A stretch of 64,000 bases of DNA from Caballeronia novacaledonica (GTDB taxonomy: Bacteria > Pseudomonadota > Gammaproteobacteria > Burkholderiales > Burkholderiaceae), in contig NZ_OGTP01000003.1 of the NCBI RefSeq assembly GCF_900258035.1, forward strand, positions 186,001-250,000. Reading direction: 5' to 3'. The translations under genes were made by a program, and so were the position numbers. This document shows, piece after piece, positions 33,665-42,324 of the stretch; the first letter of the stretch is position 1, and every line of letters starts with the position of its first letter. The notes beneath the pieces are model-generated. The model ran no database searches, was not told the DNA's origin, and worked only from the letters and a program-made list of their open reading frames with translations.

Positions 33665-33827
33665 GGGATGCCGGAGCCTAAGCCGGTGCGAATCGATAGC
33701 GCCCCCCGACGATCCAAGCGTTTGAGTCTTTTATGTCCGTTGAACGAGTAAAAACGGACCTCCTAACGTCTGTTGGAGGCGTGATCGACCGGCCGAGATT
33801 GGCCGTCAAGCGCCGATCGCAAGGCTA

Positions 33828-34076
33828 CTAAGGTTTCTTGTTCAGATTACGGACGCGGCCGGTATTGAGGCTGCCAAATTCGTGCTCCAAGGCCGCGTCG
33901 CCCGACGGATGCGATCCAGCAGGCGACAGGTTCCGAACCCGGCCGGTGTTGAGACTGCCGAACTCGCGCTCCATCGCCGCATCGCCCTTCGATGAGCTCC
34001 CTACGGTTGACGCGTCATCCTTCGCCATCGCGATAGCCGGACCGGCCAAGAGAATCACTGCCATCAGATATTTCAT
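33828..34076 (-). CDS. Small secreted protein with an internal duplication
   Basis: An 82-residue protein with a signal peptide (YLMAVILLAGPAIAMAKD), so the mature form is about 60 residues. The mature part is nearly all two copies of one unit: GDAAMEREFGSLNTGRVRNL and GDAALEHEFGSLNTGRVRNL, separated by SPAGSHPS. The ATG at 34076 is preceded by GGGGACAGC. No known domain. The near-exact repeat suggests recent duplication or selection for two binding units. Periplasmic location is likely. Confidence 0.6.
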   Translation of the reverse strand: MKYLMAVILLAGPAIAMAKDDASTVGSSSKGDAAMEREFGSLNTGRVRNLSPAGSHPSGDAALEHEFGSLNTGRVRNLNKKP

Positions 34077-34296
34077 GCTGTCCCCGTGCGCGAGAGTCGC
34101 GCATTCATGTTTTAGAGAAGTGCCACGGCCCCCGCCGCGACTACAACCATGCCGACAACCTGTCCGCCCACATCTGCATTGCCTCATAGATCGCCATGCC
34201 GCCGCCGCCAATTTCCTCCGGCCCCAAGCATACAGGCTGGTGGAGCGTCAGGCGAATTGCCGTTTGCATCGCATCACTCAACACTTGCGTCGGTAA

Positions 34297-34527
34297 CTAG
34301 TCTTGGGATTTCAAGCCTCCGTCGTCCGAAACAATCAATCGGCAGGCGGCAGCGTCCGAGGCAAATTCCGGGCCGCGCTTCTCCAACGCATCGACCCACT
34401 GCAGTACTTGCTGCCTTGTTGGGATCATGCTTGTGGGGCACTCGTGGAGAAAGAATGCCAGGAAGCGGTCGAGTTCCTCCTTTGTGCCGTTCATGACCAC
34501 GTCAAGGTAAGGATCTGATTCTGCCAT
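34297..34527 (-). CDS. Small hypothetical protein
   Basis: A 76-residue acidic protein with a helical profile (VVMNGTKEELDRFLAFFLHE and RQQVLQWVDALEKRGPEF). AGGGGA is well placed before the ATG at 34527. No domain is recognised and there is no signal peptide. It lies between the secreted-repeat gene and the integrase, in the part of the island closest to the tRNA scar. Confidence 0.5.
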   Translation of the reverse strand: MAESDPYLDVVMNGTKEELDRFLAFFLHECPTSMIPTRQQVLQWVDALEKRGPEFASDAAACRLIVSDDGGLKSQD

Positions 34528-34698
34528 TCGTATCCCCTGAAATTTCGTTTGCAGAACACTTTTCCTTCACCGCTGCTGAGACCGACAACGACGCCGCAAC
34601 GACGCATTGTGAGGACCAAGATTTCTTTGAAAGGTGCCATCGACGCCGGAACGAACAACGCTGCAACGACGCATCGGTCGTCCGTAACACGGCATGGA

Positions 34699-35412
34699 TC
34701 AATTTGGCTTGTAGTCGCGGCGCTTCGCGCTGGCCATCTTGAACCGAGCCAACCGATCGACTTTCGGCGAATGCTTGATCTCTCGCGACGTCTGAACGAA
34801 AGGCGCGGTGATCTTTCCAGCTTTTCCCTTACGTCCGTGGGCCGCGTGCCCGTACTTTCCAATGCTGTAGTCGCTCAAATGGCCCATGACCTTGGCCGCA
34901 TGCTCCAACGAAATTTCGGGATCAGCTTTCATGTCGGAAGCTACTTGATGGCGGAAGCAATAGGGACTGACACGCGTTCGCAACTTCGGGAAGGTGCTTT
35001 TTCCCAACTGCACGACGCTGTTGTAGAGATAGTCCTTGTCGTGAGCAATGGTGAACTGAGCCGTCCCGTCGATTGCGTAGTGAGCAGCCATGGCATACAA
35101 ATGCTTCAGCGCAGGATTTGCATCACTATCAGCCGTAAATCCGATAATGCGTGTTGGCTGCCCTCGCTGCCGTCCACCAGCGTCGACACACTTCGCGCCT
35201 CCCAGTTTTATTAAAAGACGTCCCCCGCGCACAGCGACCTGCGCGCCAATGGCGAGTTCCGCCGAACGACATCCGGTGAGCCAGAGAATAGCGAGCGCCG
35301 AAAGCAACTGCGGCCTAGATTCTCGCCATTGTGGTTCACATGCTTGTCGCCATAGGGTCTCGCGCCAGTTTGGCGGTAGCACCTTCAGAGCGGGTTTCTT
35401 GGCTTTTCCCAT
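34699..35412 (-). CDS. Tyrosine recombinase/integrase of a small integrative module
   Basis: A protein of about 237 residues consisting mainly of the recombinase catalytic domain. It shows the first catalytic Arg in TGCRSAEL, the second in SPYCFRHQVAS (Tyr replaces the usual His three residues before Arg), the His in VMGHLSDYS and the Tyr nucleophile in GKYGHA. The N-terminal DNA-binding arm of large integrases is missing. The start (35412, or TTG at 35424) has no clear ribosome site. With the replication-like and AlpA genes upstream it forms a satellite-like module that ends at the tRNA remnant at 38180. Confidence 0.75.
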   Translation of the reverse strand: MGKAKKPALKVLPPNWRETLWRQACEPQWRESRPQLLSALAILWLTGCRSAELAIGAQVAVRGGRLLIKLGGAKCVDAGGRQRGQPTRIIGFTADSDANPALKHLYAMAAHYAIDGTAQFTIAHDKDYLYNSVVQLGKSTFPKLRTRVSPYCFRHQVASDMKADPEISLEHAAKVMGHLSDYSIGKYGHAAHGRKGKAGKITAPFVQTSREIKHSPKVDRLARFKMASAKRRDYKPN

Positions 35413-35671
35413 AGCGTGCGTCAATGGTTAGGTTTCACAGCGTGCGGATTTTTCCTTGTTCGATGTCGGGCGTATCGAGTCCTCCACACTTAGAAATCGA
35501 CTTAGAACCACCCCCGAGTCGCTATGCGCCTCGACCCCTGAGGGGTAGGGCTCGTCAATTTTGGGCCGCACCACGACATGCCTTCGCATGTCGGTGTTAC
35601 GACCCAAAGCAGCCAAGCCCCCTCTTGTCCGACATGCCGTCCGGACAAGAGACAGACACGATTTCGACGCG

Positions 35672-36661
35672 TCAGGAAGCTGTACTGTCGCCATCTGCAT
35701 TCGCGACGCGGTTCCTTTTCTTTTCGGCTCCGTTCCGTATTAAGCGATCAAGTTGTCCGCGATCTGGGCCAGCCTGAGACGCCGGCAGTCCAATCGCCGC
35801 TCGCTCCGCAGCGGACCGCTTTTCGCGTGCTGCGTCTCTGATACGGATAGCTTCGTTAACCAAAGCACGTCGACTTCTTGCACTCGCGACCGCGAGTCCT
35901 CCTTTCGGTGAAAATTTCTCGCCCGGTTGATGCCCGAGTGCGCGTTCAACCAGTGACCGCACCCATCCCTTAACATCTGCGATGGCTTTCCCGTTTCGTG
36001 CATTGGCTACGAACTCGTCAACGATTTGCTGCGCAGTGGAGTGTGCAATCGGGTCAAACTGACCGAAAACTTCACGAAAAATTGCGCGATGGGGTTGTGC
36101 CTCCGACTCGAAAATCAGATCTGAAAACGAACTAAACCGGTTTTTTGTCGTGTTGTTGTTACTAATAGCTTTTGTATTTTGTTGTTTCTGTTTGCGCGCG
36201 GATTTCCCGAATGCGGACGTTCCGAGTTCGGACTGTCCGAGTTCGGAAAACAGGTTTTCGGCCGCTTCACGCTCACCGTCAGGAGCCGGTCGCTTACGAT
36301 TCTTCAACCCTTCATGAGGCGGCACTGGCGGGACAAGCGAAAAGACATAGGCCCACCGCCAGTGACCGCGGGCGTTTTGGTATCGAGAGCGATTAAGATA
36401 TCCAGCCGCGATTAGCTCCCGCGCGATCCTCGACCATCGGGTGTTGCCGTTGATGCCCAGAATATGGCGCAATGGGCCGATGCGAACTTCCCATCCGTTC
36501 TCCTTGCCGGCAAGCCAGCTGGCTACCGCTCGAGAGTCCAGGCTCAACCGCCAATCTTCGAGTAGGTATGTCGGAATGCTTCGGTAGTCGAATTCACGAC
36601 TTTTTCGGATCGTGATTACAGGATCAACACCCGTCGCAGCCTCGACTTCCTTAGGAGTCAC
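35672..36661 (-). CDS. Replication-like winged-helix protein of the module
   Basis: A 329-residue protein with a winged-helix region near the N-terminus (VRIGPLRHILGINGNTRWSRIARELIAAGYLN), a low-complexity linker rich in Lys, Gln and Asn, and a basic, helical C-terminal part. This layout resembles replication or accessory proteins of phage satellites and small integrative elements. The GTG start overlaps the stop of the AlpA-like gene (GTGA), so the two are translated together. No primase or helicase motifs are present. Function is inferred only from layout and neighbours. Confidence 0.6.
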   Translation of the reverse strand: MTPKEVEAATGVDPVITIRKSREFDYRSIPTYLLEDWRLSLDSRAVASWLAGKENGWEVRIGPLRHILGINGNTRWSRIARELIAAGYLNRSRYQNARGHWRWAYVFSLVPPVPPHEGLKNRKRPAPDGEREAAENLFSELGQSELGTSAFGKSARKQKQQNTKAISNNNTTKNRFSSFSDLIFESEAQPHRAIFREVFGQFDPIAHSTAQQIVDEFVANARNGKAIADVKGWVRSLVERALGHQPGEKFSPKGGLAVASARSRRALVNEAIRIRDAAREKRSAAERAAIGLPASQAGPDRGQLDRLIRNGAEKKRNRVANADGDSTAS

Positions 36662-36930
36662 GCTGTCTCCGATTTACGCGGGCGACCACGGCGCTGTGCG
36701 ACAGTGTTTAGACCATTCAGCCACTCCCGCACGTCAGCAGCGCGCCATCGTACGCATCGATTTCGGCTTATCGCGGGGCGAGGAAACTCTCCTTGCATGT
36801 TCCGCTGGTAGAACGCGCCGGGCGTGATACCAAGGAGGCAAGCGAATTCCTTTGGCGAGATGAGCGCACTCGGGTCTAGCTGTCCGAACGTCACGCGAAA
36901 GTCGCCGACGGGACTACTCTCAAAAGGCAT
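36658..36930 (-). CDS. AlpA/MerR-type small DNA-binding protein
   Basis: A 90-residue protein with an AlpA-like helix-turn-helix (LISPKEFACLLGITPGAFYQRN, then FPRPAISRNRCVRWRAADVREWL). Proteins of this type act as excisionases or activators of integrase expression in P4-like elements. It is the first gene of the leftward module and overlaps the next gene. It is divergent from the unknown gene at 37021, with a 90-base shared promoter region. Confidence 0.75.
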   Translation of the reverse strand: MPFESSPVGDFRVTFGQLDPSALISPKEFACLLGITPGAFYQRNMQGEFPRPAISRNRCVRWRAADVREWLNGLNTVAQRRGRPRKSETA

Positions 36931-37020
36931 TGCGAGCTCCTATATGGATCAGGTAATCTGATTTGAAATATTCGGGGTCGCGTCGCTCGCTGCACATGGC
37001 GCATACAAAGGGGTTTTGGG

Positions 37021-38088
37021 ATGACGGGACGAAGTGCTTGGATCGAGGACGAGGAGCGCGCCCACAGGCATGCGCTAGCCTGCGATCTAGTGGCCGCATT
37101 GACCTTGGGCGGGAAGATCGCACGTGCTGTGATTGAGGAAAAACTCGGCCTTCCTTGGGGGAAACTGACAGAAATGTGTCGCAAAACTACGCGAAAAAGG
37201 TTCAATAAGAATTCAGGCGAGCGTGTTGAATCGTCGCCAAGTGGGCTGGAAGACTGGGAATTCGCTTGGATCGTCGGCAAAGGCTACGACAAGGGTCGTG
37301 GCGTGCTCACGGATAGGTTCGTTTTTGAATTCGGACTTGGGCAACTTATTGAATATGTCCAGCTGTCCAGTGGCGCAGGCTTAACCGAAGGCAGAGAAGT
37401 TGAACCTAAGGACAAGATGAAGGAGACGATTAAGGCGCAGGTCAACAATCGTCACAAAGCAAACAAGATATTTATCGCGGGACTTGCTCACGTGCGCCGA
37501 GGTGAAGTTCCTTGGTCAAACAACGGTAGACGCAAAAAGTGGGCAAATGCATCCTCGGAGGAGCGGTTGGCTTCGTTCGAGAACTGGTTTGACGCGATCG
37601 ATCGCCTAGGTTGCCATGTCGTGAACCGTGAGGGATGGGAAGATTGGTTCGAACGAGCCAATCCAGCGGGTTCGATGGAGCAGTTCTTTCGGCATTGGAT
37701 CAGCGCTTGGCACCCTGGCGAGGCTCCGTGTCCGCCTTGGATTTGGCCGGAGGTTGACTATTGGGACGCTCATGACGCGTTGGACTCGGACGACTTCCTT
37801 GACACGCTGATTCTCGTGACTGAGAGCGATATGCCGTATAGCGCTTACCACCGTCGATGCGTACAGCCCGAATGCAACGGTGGTCGTGCTCAGCCAGTCG
37901 CCGCGGAGACAGAAGACGACCAAGATTGGGAGTTCGGTCGTGACGTCACTGTTGATGACACTGACTGTTGGCTTGCCGAACTATCGACGCAAGCTGCGAC
38001 TTCGAAGGTACCGTGGCAAATAGCATTTGATGCGTTGCCGGCGGAGAAATGGCGTAGCACGGGTCAGATTCCTATTAGCACGGGCTGA
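37021..38088 (+). CDS. Unknown island protein next to the attachment scar
   Basis: A 355-residue soluble protein that I do not recognise. The N-terminal 60 residues are helical and may be a helix-turn-helix (LVAALTLGGKIARAVIEEKLGLPWGKL). The middle is basic (KAQVNNRHKANKIF, NNGRRKKWAN), and the C-terminal 130 residues are acidic and rich in Trp, with a Cys pair in RRCVQPECNGG. It is divergent from alpA and is the last gene before the tRNA remnant, the usual place for cargo in satellite-like elements. A defence or regulatory role is possible but not shown. Confidence 0.6.
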   Translation: MTGRSAWIEDEERAHRHALACDLVAALTLGGKIARAVIEEKLGLPWGKLTEMCRKTTRKRFNKNSGERVESSPSGLEDWEFAWIVGKGYDKGRGVLTDRFVFEFGLGQLIEYVQLSSGAGLTEGREVEPKDKMKETIKAQVNNRHKANKIFIAGLAHVRRGEVPWSNNGRRKKWANASSEERLASFENWFDAIDRLGCHVVNREGWEDWFERANPAGSMEQFFRHWISAWHPGEAPCPPWIWPEVDYWDAHDALDSDDFLDTLILVTESDMPYSAYHRRCVQPECNGGRAQPVAAETEDDQDWEFGRDVTVDDTDCWLAELSTQAATSKVPWQIAFDALPAEKWRSTGQIPISTG

Positions 38089-38179
38089 GATGAACAAACC
38101 CATGCTTCTCAGAAATATCGTAGAATCAACGCGTTAAGGTCAAAGGGCCTTACATACACTGGGGCAATTTCTCTCTCCG

Positions 38180-38219
38180 AAGGCAGGGGTTGCTGGTTCG
38201 ATCCCAGCCGGGCGCGCCA
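38180..38219 (+). other. tRNA 3'-half remnant (attachment site)
   Basis: These 40 bases match the 3' part of a tRNA. They contain the 3' strand of the anticodon stem (AAGGCAG), the variable loop (GGGTT), a perfect T arm (GCTGG, TTCGATC, CCAGC), the acceptor strand CGGGCGC, discriminator G and CCA. The bases before it do not form the D arm or 5' acceptor strand, so it is not a complete gene. The acceptor GCGCCCG/CGGGCGC is typical of tRNA-Arg; the isoacceptor cannot be told because the anticodon is missing. It is probably one end (att) of an integrated island. Confidence 0.7.
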
Positions 38220-38363
38220 AGAATTCTTCCTCGACGAAATTTGCGGCAATCACATTTGCCGGTTCGTTTATTATCCGGACATCGCGCCCTTGGCAGTAAG
38301 CCGTCCACCTATCCCGGACACGCCGAACCCCAGGGCGTTTTCACGTCTGGAGGTGTGCTGATC

Positions 38364-38389
38364 GACCGGGCCTACTCAAGAGCCCGGTC
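38364..38389 (-). terminator. Inverted repeat across the stop of the Rieske oxygenase
   Basis: GACCGGGC (38364-38371) and GCCCGGTC (38382-38389) form a perfect 8-bp stem with a 10-base loop that overlaps the stop codon. No T-run follows, so it is a possible but unproven terminator. Confidence 0.4.
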
Positions 38390-39379
38390 ATCGCTGACCG
38401 TGCCATACTCAAACCCCATCCCCGCCAACCATCTCCGATACCCCACCGCCATCCGGTCACACCGCTGATGCAACTCCGCATCGAGATCGAGCGGCAGCCG
38501 CGCAGGCCATTGCGACTCGACGATCGGCGTGTCCTGCATCAGGATCTCCATATTGAAGTCGTAAAGCTCCTGATCGCTGTGCGCCGTGTCGTCTTCATGA
38601 ATGGAAACGAGCCACGCGCGCGTCTCCGTCTGCGTGACCGGCGACGCGGCCAGCATGATATGCAGCGCGCCCTGCCCGCCCGACGCCATCTTCGTGAGAC
38701 TCGCGATCAACGGCCGCTTCACCCGATACACATAGTCGATCATCGCGCCGCCGCCCTGACCGGGCATGCCCGCAGGCTGCCAGTATCGACACCGCCGCGC
38801 CTCGAGTCCGCCATCGGGCGTCTGCACGACGTCATAGTCCGGCACTTCCGTGTGCGCCTCTTCGCCCAGAATCCCGGCATGCACGAACGAAAAGTGCGCC
38901 ATATCGAGAAAATTTTCGACGACGCGCGGCGCCGATGACCGCACCGTCTGCGGCGCGAGATTGATGCGCCGGCCACCGGCAATGCCGGCTTCGGGAAAGA
39001 AATCGAGCGCGTAAGCCGGCTCACCGAAGCACATCCACACGACGCCGTACTGCTCCGCGCTGACATACGTCGTCGCGCAGGCGCGCTTCGAAGGACGCAG
39101 CGACGGATTCGACGGAATCCGCAAACACTGTCCTTCGATGTCGTAGCGCCAGCCGTGATACGGACACACGATCTGGTCGCGCATCACGTGTCCGAGCGAC
39201 AACTGCGCGCCCCGATGCGGACAGTAATCGCGCCACACATGCGCCGCGCCGATGCTGTCGCGCCACACCACGATCCGCTCATCGGCGACGACGAACCCGC
39301 GCGCGCCGCCCTCGGGAACGTCTTCGCTATTGCAAACGGGCAGCCATTCGCCGGCCAGAGAAAGAGTTTCGTCGCGCAT
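38372..39379 (-). CDS. Rieske non-haem iron oxygenase (VanA-like)
   Basis: A 335-residue single-subunit oxygenase of the vanillate demethylase/phthalate type. The Rieske cluster ligands are YCPHRGAQLS and CPYHGWRYD. The mononuclear iron site shows the expected pattern in ENFLDMAHFSFVHAG. It needs a reductase such as a VanB-type protein, but none lies next to it; the nearest is at 9334 in the island. It is the first gene on the core side of the tRNA scar. The substrate is likely a methoxylated or carboxylated aromatic; not determined. Confidence 0.85.
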   Translation of the reverse strand: MRDETLSLAGEWLPVCNSEDVPEGGARGFVVADERIVVWRDSIGAAHVWRDYCPHRGAQLSLGHVMRDQIVCPYHGWRYDIEGQCLRIPSNPSLRPSKRACATTYVSAEQYGVVWMCFGEPAYALDFFPEAGIAGGRRINLAPQTVRSSAPRVVENFLDMAHFSFVHAGILGEEAHTEVPDYDVVQTPDGGLEARRCRYWQPAGMPGQGGGAMIDYVYRVKRPLIASLTKMASGGQGALHIMLAASPVTQTETRAWLVSIHEDDTAHSDQELYDFNMEILMQDTPIVESQWPARLPLDLDAELHQRCDRMAVGYRRWLAGMGFEYGTVSDDRALE

Positions 39380-39570
39380 CGCGGTGAATCGGAAATAGAT
39401 GTCCCAAAGGCGTTCTTACACGAAACACAGCGTCTTCGCAAAACGTTGCAAAATAGCGGATCGCTCGCTCGGCGCGCTTCGATATCAATTCATCCAGCCG
39501 ATGCCACGCGACGGGGCCGCAGTACACAACAGCAAGATAAAAGAAAGAAATCACCATCCAGGGGTTCAGT

Positions 39571-40665
39571 ATGGAGCAGGCGCATCAACCGGCACGCCGG
39601 CCTTATGCATTCGCATGGTCCGGGCACCGGAATCCCGAACGCGAGCAGGCCACGCTGCGGGTCTGGATGGGAGCGGCGGTTCTTCTGGCCTACGGCATCT
39701 ATTCGTGGCTCCGCCCGTCGTACGATGCACTCGCGGTCGCGCGCTTCGTCGCGCTCTACGTGTGTTACGGCGCGCTCACGCTGCTCGTCGTCAATCGCAT
39801 GAGCGCGCCTTCGGAGAAGCGTCTCACCATCACGACCATCGGCGATCAAACGCTGCTCGGGCTCGCGCTCGCGGCGGGCGGCGCGATCGCGCTGCCGCTC
39901 ATCTGGGTGATGTTCTGGTTTCTGATCGGCTCCGGATGCCGTTACGGCAAGCGCACGCTCGCCGTGTCATGCGCGACGGCGCTCGCCATCGTCGCGGCGC
40001 TCGGCGTCTGGCAGCCGTGGTGGCGCGCCAATCTCCCCGCCGCGATCGGGCTGGGGTTGAGCGTGCTGGGCGCATCGGTGTATTTGAGCGTGCTCGTCGA
40101 CCGGCTCGGCAACGCGAATCGCGATCTCGCGCGTCAGGCATCGACCGATCCGCTCACGGGTCTGTCCAACCGATACGCGCTCGAACGGGTCGTCGATCGC
40201 GCGATGTCCGCCCGCGAAACCGATGGCGACGATGCCACCGCGCTCCTGCTCATCGATCTCGACGGCTTCAAGGAAGTGAACGATACCTACGGTCACGCCG
40301 TCGGCGACATGCTGCTGCAAGCCTTCGCGCAATCGCTCGCGAGGCGCATGCGCAAGACGGACACCATCGCGCGTCTGGGCGGCGACGAGTTCGTCGTGCT
40401 CGCGCATCACGTGCGCGACCGCGCGGCGGTGCTGTCCGTCGCCGACAGCATTCACTCGGTGCTCGCCGCGATGACAACGGTGCAGGAACGGCCGGTGTCG
40501 GTATCGGCGAGCATCGGCGCGTGTCTGCTTTCCAGCGCGACGTCCGCGCATCAGTCCGGCATCACCGCCGTGCTGCGCGCCGCCGACCGCGCGATGTATC
40601 GCGCGAAAAGTCTCGGCGAAGGTAAAACAGTCTTCGCCGAAACGCACGACTTCGAGATCACCTAG
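39571..40665 (+). CDS. Membrane-bound GGDEF diguanylate cyclase
   Basis: A 364-residue protein with about six hydrophobic segments in the first 190 residues, then a GGDEF domain. The active site GGDEF is intact at residues 270-274, and the RKTD sequence five residues before it is a complete inhibitory I-site (RxxD). Other cyclase motifs are DPLTGLSNR and DLDGFKEVND. It should make cyclic di-GMP at the inner membrane with product feedback. The N-terminal sensor is of no named type. It converges with fliA, with 6 bases between stops, which fits a motility-related role by proximity only. Confidence 0.85.
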   Translation: MEQAHQPARRPYAFAWSGHRNPEREQATLRVWMGAAVLLAYGIYSWLRPSYDALAVARFVALYVCYGALTLLVVNRMSAPSEKRLTITTIGDQTLLGLALAAGGAIALPLIWVMFWFLIGSGCRYGKRTLAVSCATALAIVAALGVWQPWWRANLPAAIGLGLSVLGASVYLSVLVDRLGNANRDLARQASTDPLTGLSNRYALERVVDRAMSARETDGDDATALLLIDLDGFKEVNDTYGHAVGDMLLQAFAQSLARRMRKTDTIARLGGDEFVVLAHHVRDRAAVLSVADSIHSVLAAMTTVQERPVSVSASIGACLLSSATSAHQSGITAVLRAADRAMYRAKSLGEGKTVFAETHDFEIT

Positions 40666-40671
40666 CCGGGC

Positions 40672-41403
40672 TTACGCCTCGACGCTCGTCCACGCCTGCT
40701 CGCGCAGCTTCGTGCGCAGGCGGGCGACCGCCTGGCTGTGCAACTGGCACACGCGCGATTCGCTCACTTCCATCACCGCGCCGATTTCGCGCAGGTTCAG
40801 GCCGCGTTCGTAGTAGAGGCTCATCAGCAGCTTCTCGCGCTCGGGCAGCTTGTCGATCGCTTCGATCAACGCGCCGCGCAGACTGTCGTCGAGCAGCGCC
40901 GAAAGCGGGTCCGAGCGATCGACGCAATAGCGGTCGAGGAACGGCTCGTCGTCGGCGGAGCGGTCGAAGTCTTCGTAATAGATCAACTGGCTGCCGTGCA
41001 AGTCCTGCAGCATCGACTGATATTCGTCGAGCGGCATCTTCATGTGCTCGGCGATCTCCGTCTCGCTCGCGGCGCGGCCGAGGTTCTGCTCGACCTTGTG
41101 CACCGCCGATTCCACTTCGCGCGACGTCTTGCGCATGCTGCGCGGCAGCCAGTCGTTCGCGCGCAGTTCGTCGAGCATCGCGCCGCGAATGCGCTGGCTC
41201 GCGTAGGTTTCGAATTGCGCTCCCTGATCTTCCTTGTAGCGGCTCGCCGCGTCCAGGAGGCCGATCATGCCGGCCTGGATGAGATCGTCGAGATCGACGC
41301 TCGCCGGCATCTTGGCGACGAGCTGAAGCCCCAGCCGACGAACGAGCGGCGCATATTTCGTCAGGACGTCCGACTGTGAGAGTTTGCCTTGGGCGTTATA
41401 CAT
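40672..41403 (-). CDS. fliA: Flagellar sigma factor FliA (sigma-28)
   Basis: A 243-residue sigma-28 that directs transcription of late flagellar genes. Region 2 reads DDLIQAGMIGLLDAASRY and AQFETYASQRIRGAMLDELR. Region 4 reads LPEREKLLMSLYYERGLNLREIGAVMEVSESRVCQLHSQA. The start at 41403 (MYNAQGKLSQSD) matches the family and follows AGGTG; a start at 41412 adds three residues. It lies 18 bases after flhG and is the last gene of the flhF-flhG-fliA unit. Confidence 0.95.
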   Translation of the reverse strand: MYNAQGKLSQSDVLTKYAPLVRRLGLQLVAKMPASVDLDDLIQAGMIGLLDAASRYKEDQGAQFETYASQRIRGAMLDELRANDWLPRSMRKTSREVESAVHKVEQNLGRAASETEIAEHMKMPLDEYQSMLQDLHGSQLIYYEDFDRSADDEPFLDRYCVDRSDPLSALLDDSLRGALIEAIDKLPEREKLLMSLYYERGLNLREIGAVMEVSESRVCQLHSQAVARLRTKLREQAWTSVEA

Positions 41404-41421
41404 CTTGGTCACCTATCTTGA

Positions 41422-42324
41422 TCACATCGACGCCGTGCTGCTCATTGCATGCGCGGGGAAGAGAACCTCCCGCATGCCACGATCAGAGTCGCCTACCGGA
41501 ATGCGCGCGTTTCTCTGGCCGTCCGCTTTCGCCGGATAAGCGGCGGGACGCATCGGCCAGTGGAGGAGCTCCGCCGCGATCGCGCGGTAGTCGCGCGCCG
41601 CGGCCGTGGCCGGGAACGCTTCGACTGCGCAGCGTGAGAGATCCTTTGCCCGAGCGACGCGCGCATCCTCGGACACATACCCTGCATGCACGAGCGACAC
41701 GGCCAGATACCGGCTCGCGACGCCCGACAAGTTGTCGAACGCGACCGCCGCGTCGGCCGGGTTCTGCACGTGATTGATGAGCACGCGGAACTGGCCGATC
41801 GCATGGGCGTAGTGCAGGCGCTTCATGCACGCATACGCCTCGGTGATCGCCGACGCGGCCACCCGCGTCACGATGAGAAAGTCATGCGCCTGCGCCGCGA
41901 GCGTCGACAGCGCGCCGTGGCGGTCCAGTTGCGCATCGATCAGCACGATGTCCGCCGGACCGTCGAGCAATGCGCGGCACTGCGCGGCGTCGTGGCTGAT
42001 GCGTTCGTCGCGCGGCGCGGCGATCTGCGAAAAGCCGAACGGCGTGCGCTCGACCGCATCGGCGAGCGCGCGGCGGCCCGACATCACCGCGGCGAGCGCG
42101 CCTGCATCGGACAGACCCAGCATGCGGCTCGCCGAGCCCGCGTCCCGATGCTCGTCGATGACGAGCACATCCTTGCCGTGCGCGGACAGCGCCGCGCCGA
42201 GATTCACCACCGCCGACGTGCATCCGATGCCCGCCGGCCCGCCCGCAACCGCCACCACGCGCGAACCGGCACGCGTGAGCAGCCGTCGCAGACCTTCCGC
42301 CTGGTCGAGCACGAACTTATCCAA
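41422..42324 (-). CDS. flhG: Flagellar number regulator FlhG (MinD-like)
   Basis: A protein of about 300 residues of the SIMIBI class that works with FlhF to set flagellar number and placement. The N-terminal MDKFVLDQAEGLRRLL is the FlhF-stimulating segment. The nucleotide loop is altered: AGGPAGIGCTSAVVNLG, lacking both lysines of the MinD signature KGGxGKT. The downstream DVLVIDEHRDAGSAS and VLIDAQLDRHGAL segments remain. TTG at 42324 is preferred because it gives the family start; an ATG at 42336 overlaps flhF further. It is translationally coupled to flhF. Confidence 0.85.
   Translation of the reverse strand: MDKFVLDQAEGLRRLLTRAGSRVVAVAGGPAGIGCTSAVVNLGAALSAHGKDVLVIDEHRDAGSASRMLGLSDAGALAAVMSGRRALADAVERTPFGFSQIAAPRDERISHDAAQCRALLDGPADIVLIDAQLDRHGALSTLAAQAHDFLIVTRVAASAITEAYACMKRLHYAHAIGQFRVLINHVQNPADAAVAFDNLSGVASRYLAVSLVHAGYVSEDARVARAKDLSRCAVEAFPATAAARDYRAIAAELLHWPMRPAAYPAKADGQRNARIPVGDSDRGMREVLFPAHAMSSTASM

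Larger units (their letters stand above)
1..38219. mobile_element. Accessory genomic island (left end outside window)
   Basis: This interval is set apart from the right side of the window by lower GC, recombinase genes at 1420-2046 and 34699-35412, a decayed gene at 33073-33664, catabolic and transport cargo, and a tRNA 3'-half remnant at its right edge. The intact tRNA gene expected at the other end is not in the window, so the island either extends beyond base 1 or consists of several nested insertions. A smaller element (about 34.3-38.2 kb) could be the only unit tied to the tRNA scar. The island nature is inferred from content; the tRNA remnant is directly visible. Confidence 0.55.

Noticed and set aside
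35428-35700. 90-codon leftward frame between the integrase and the replication-like gene
   Set aside because: It overlaps the end of the replication-like gene and lacks a ribosome site or domain.
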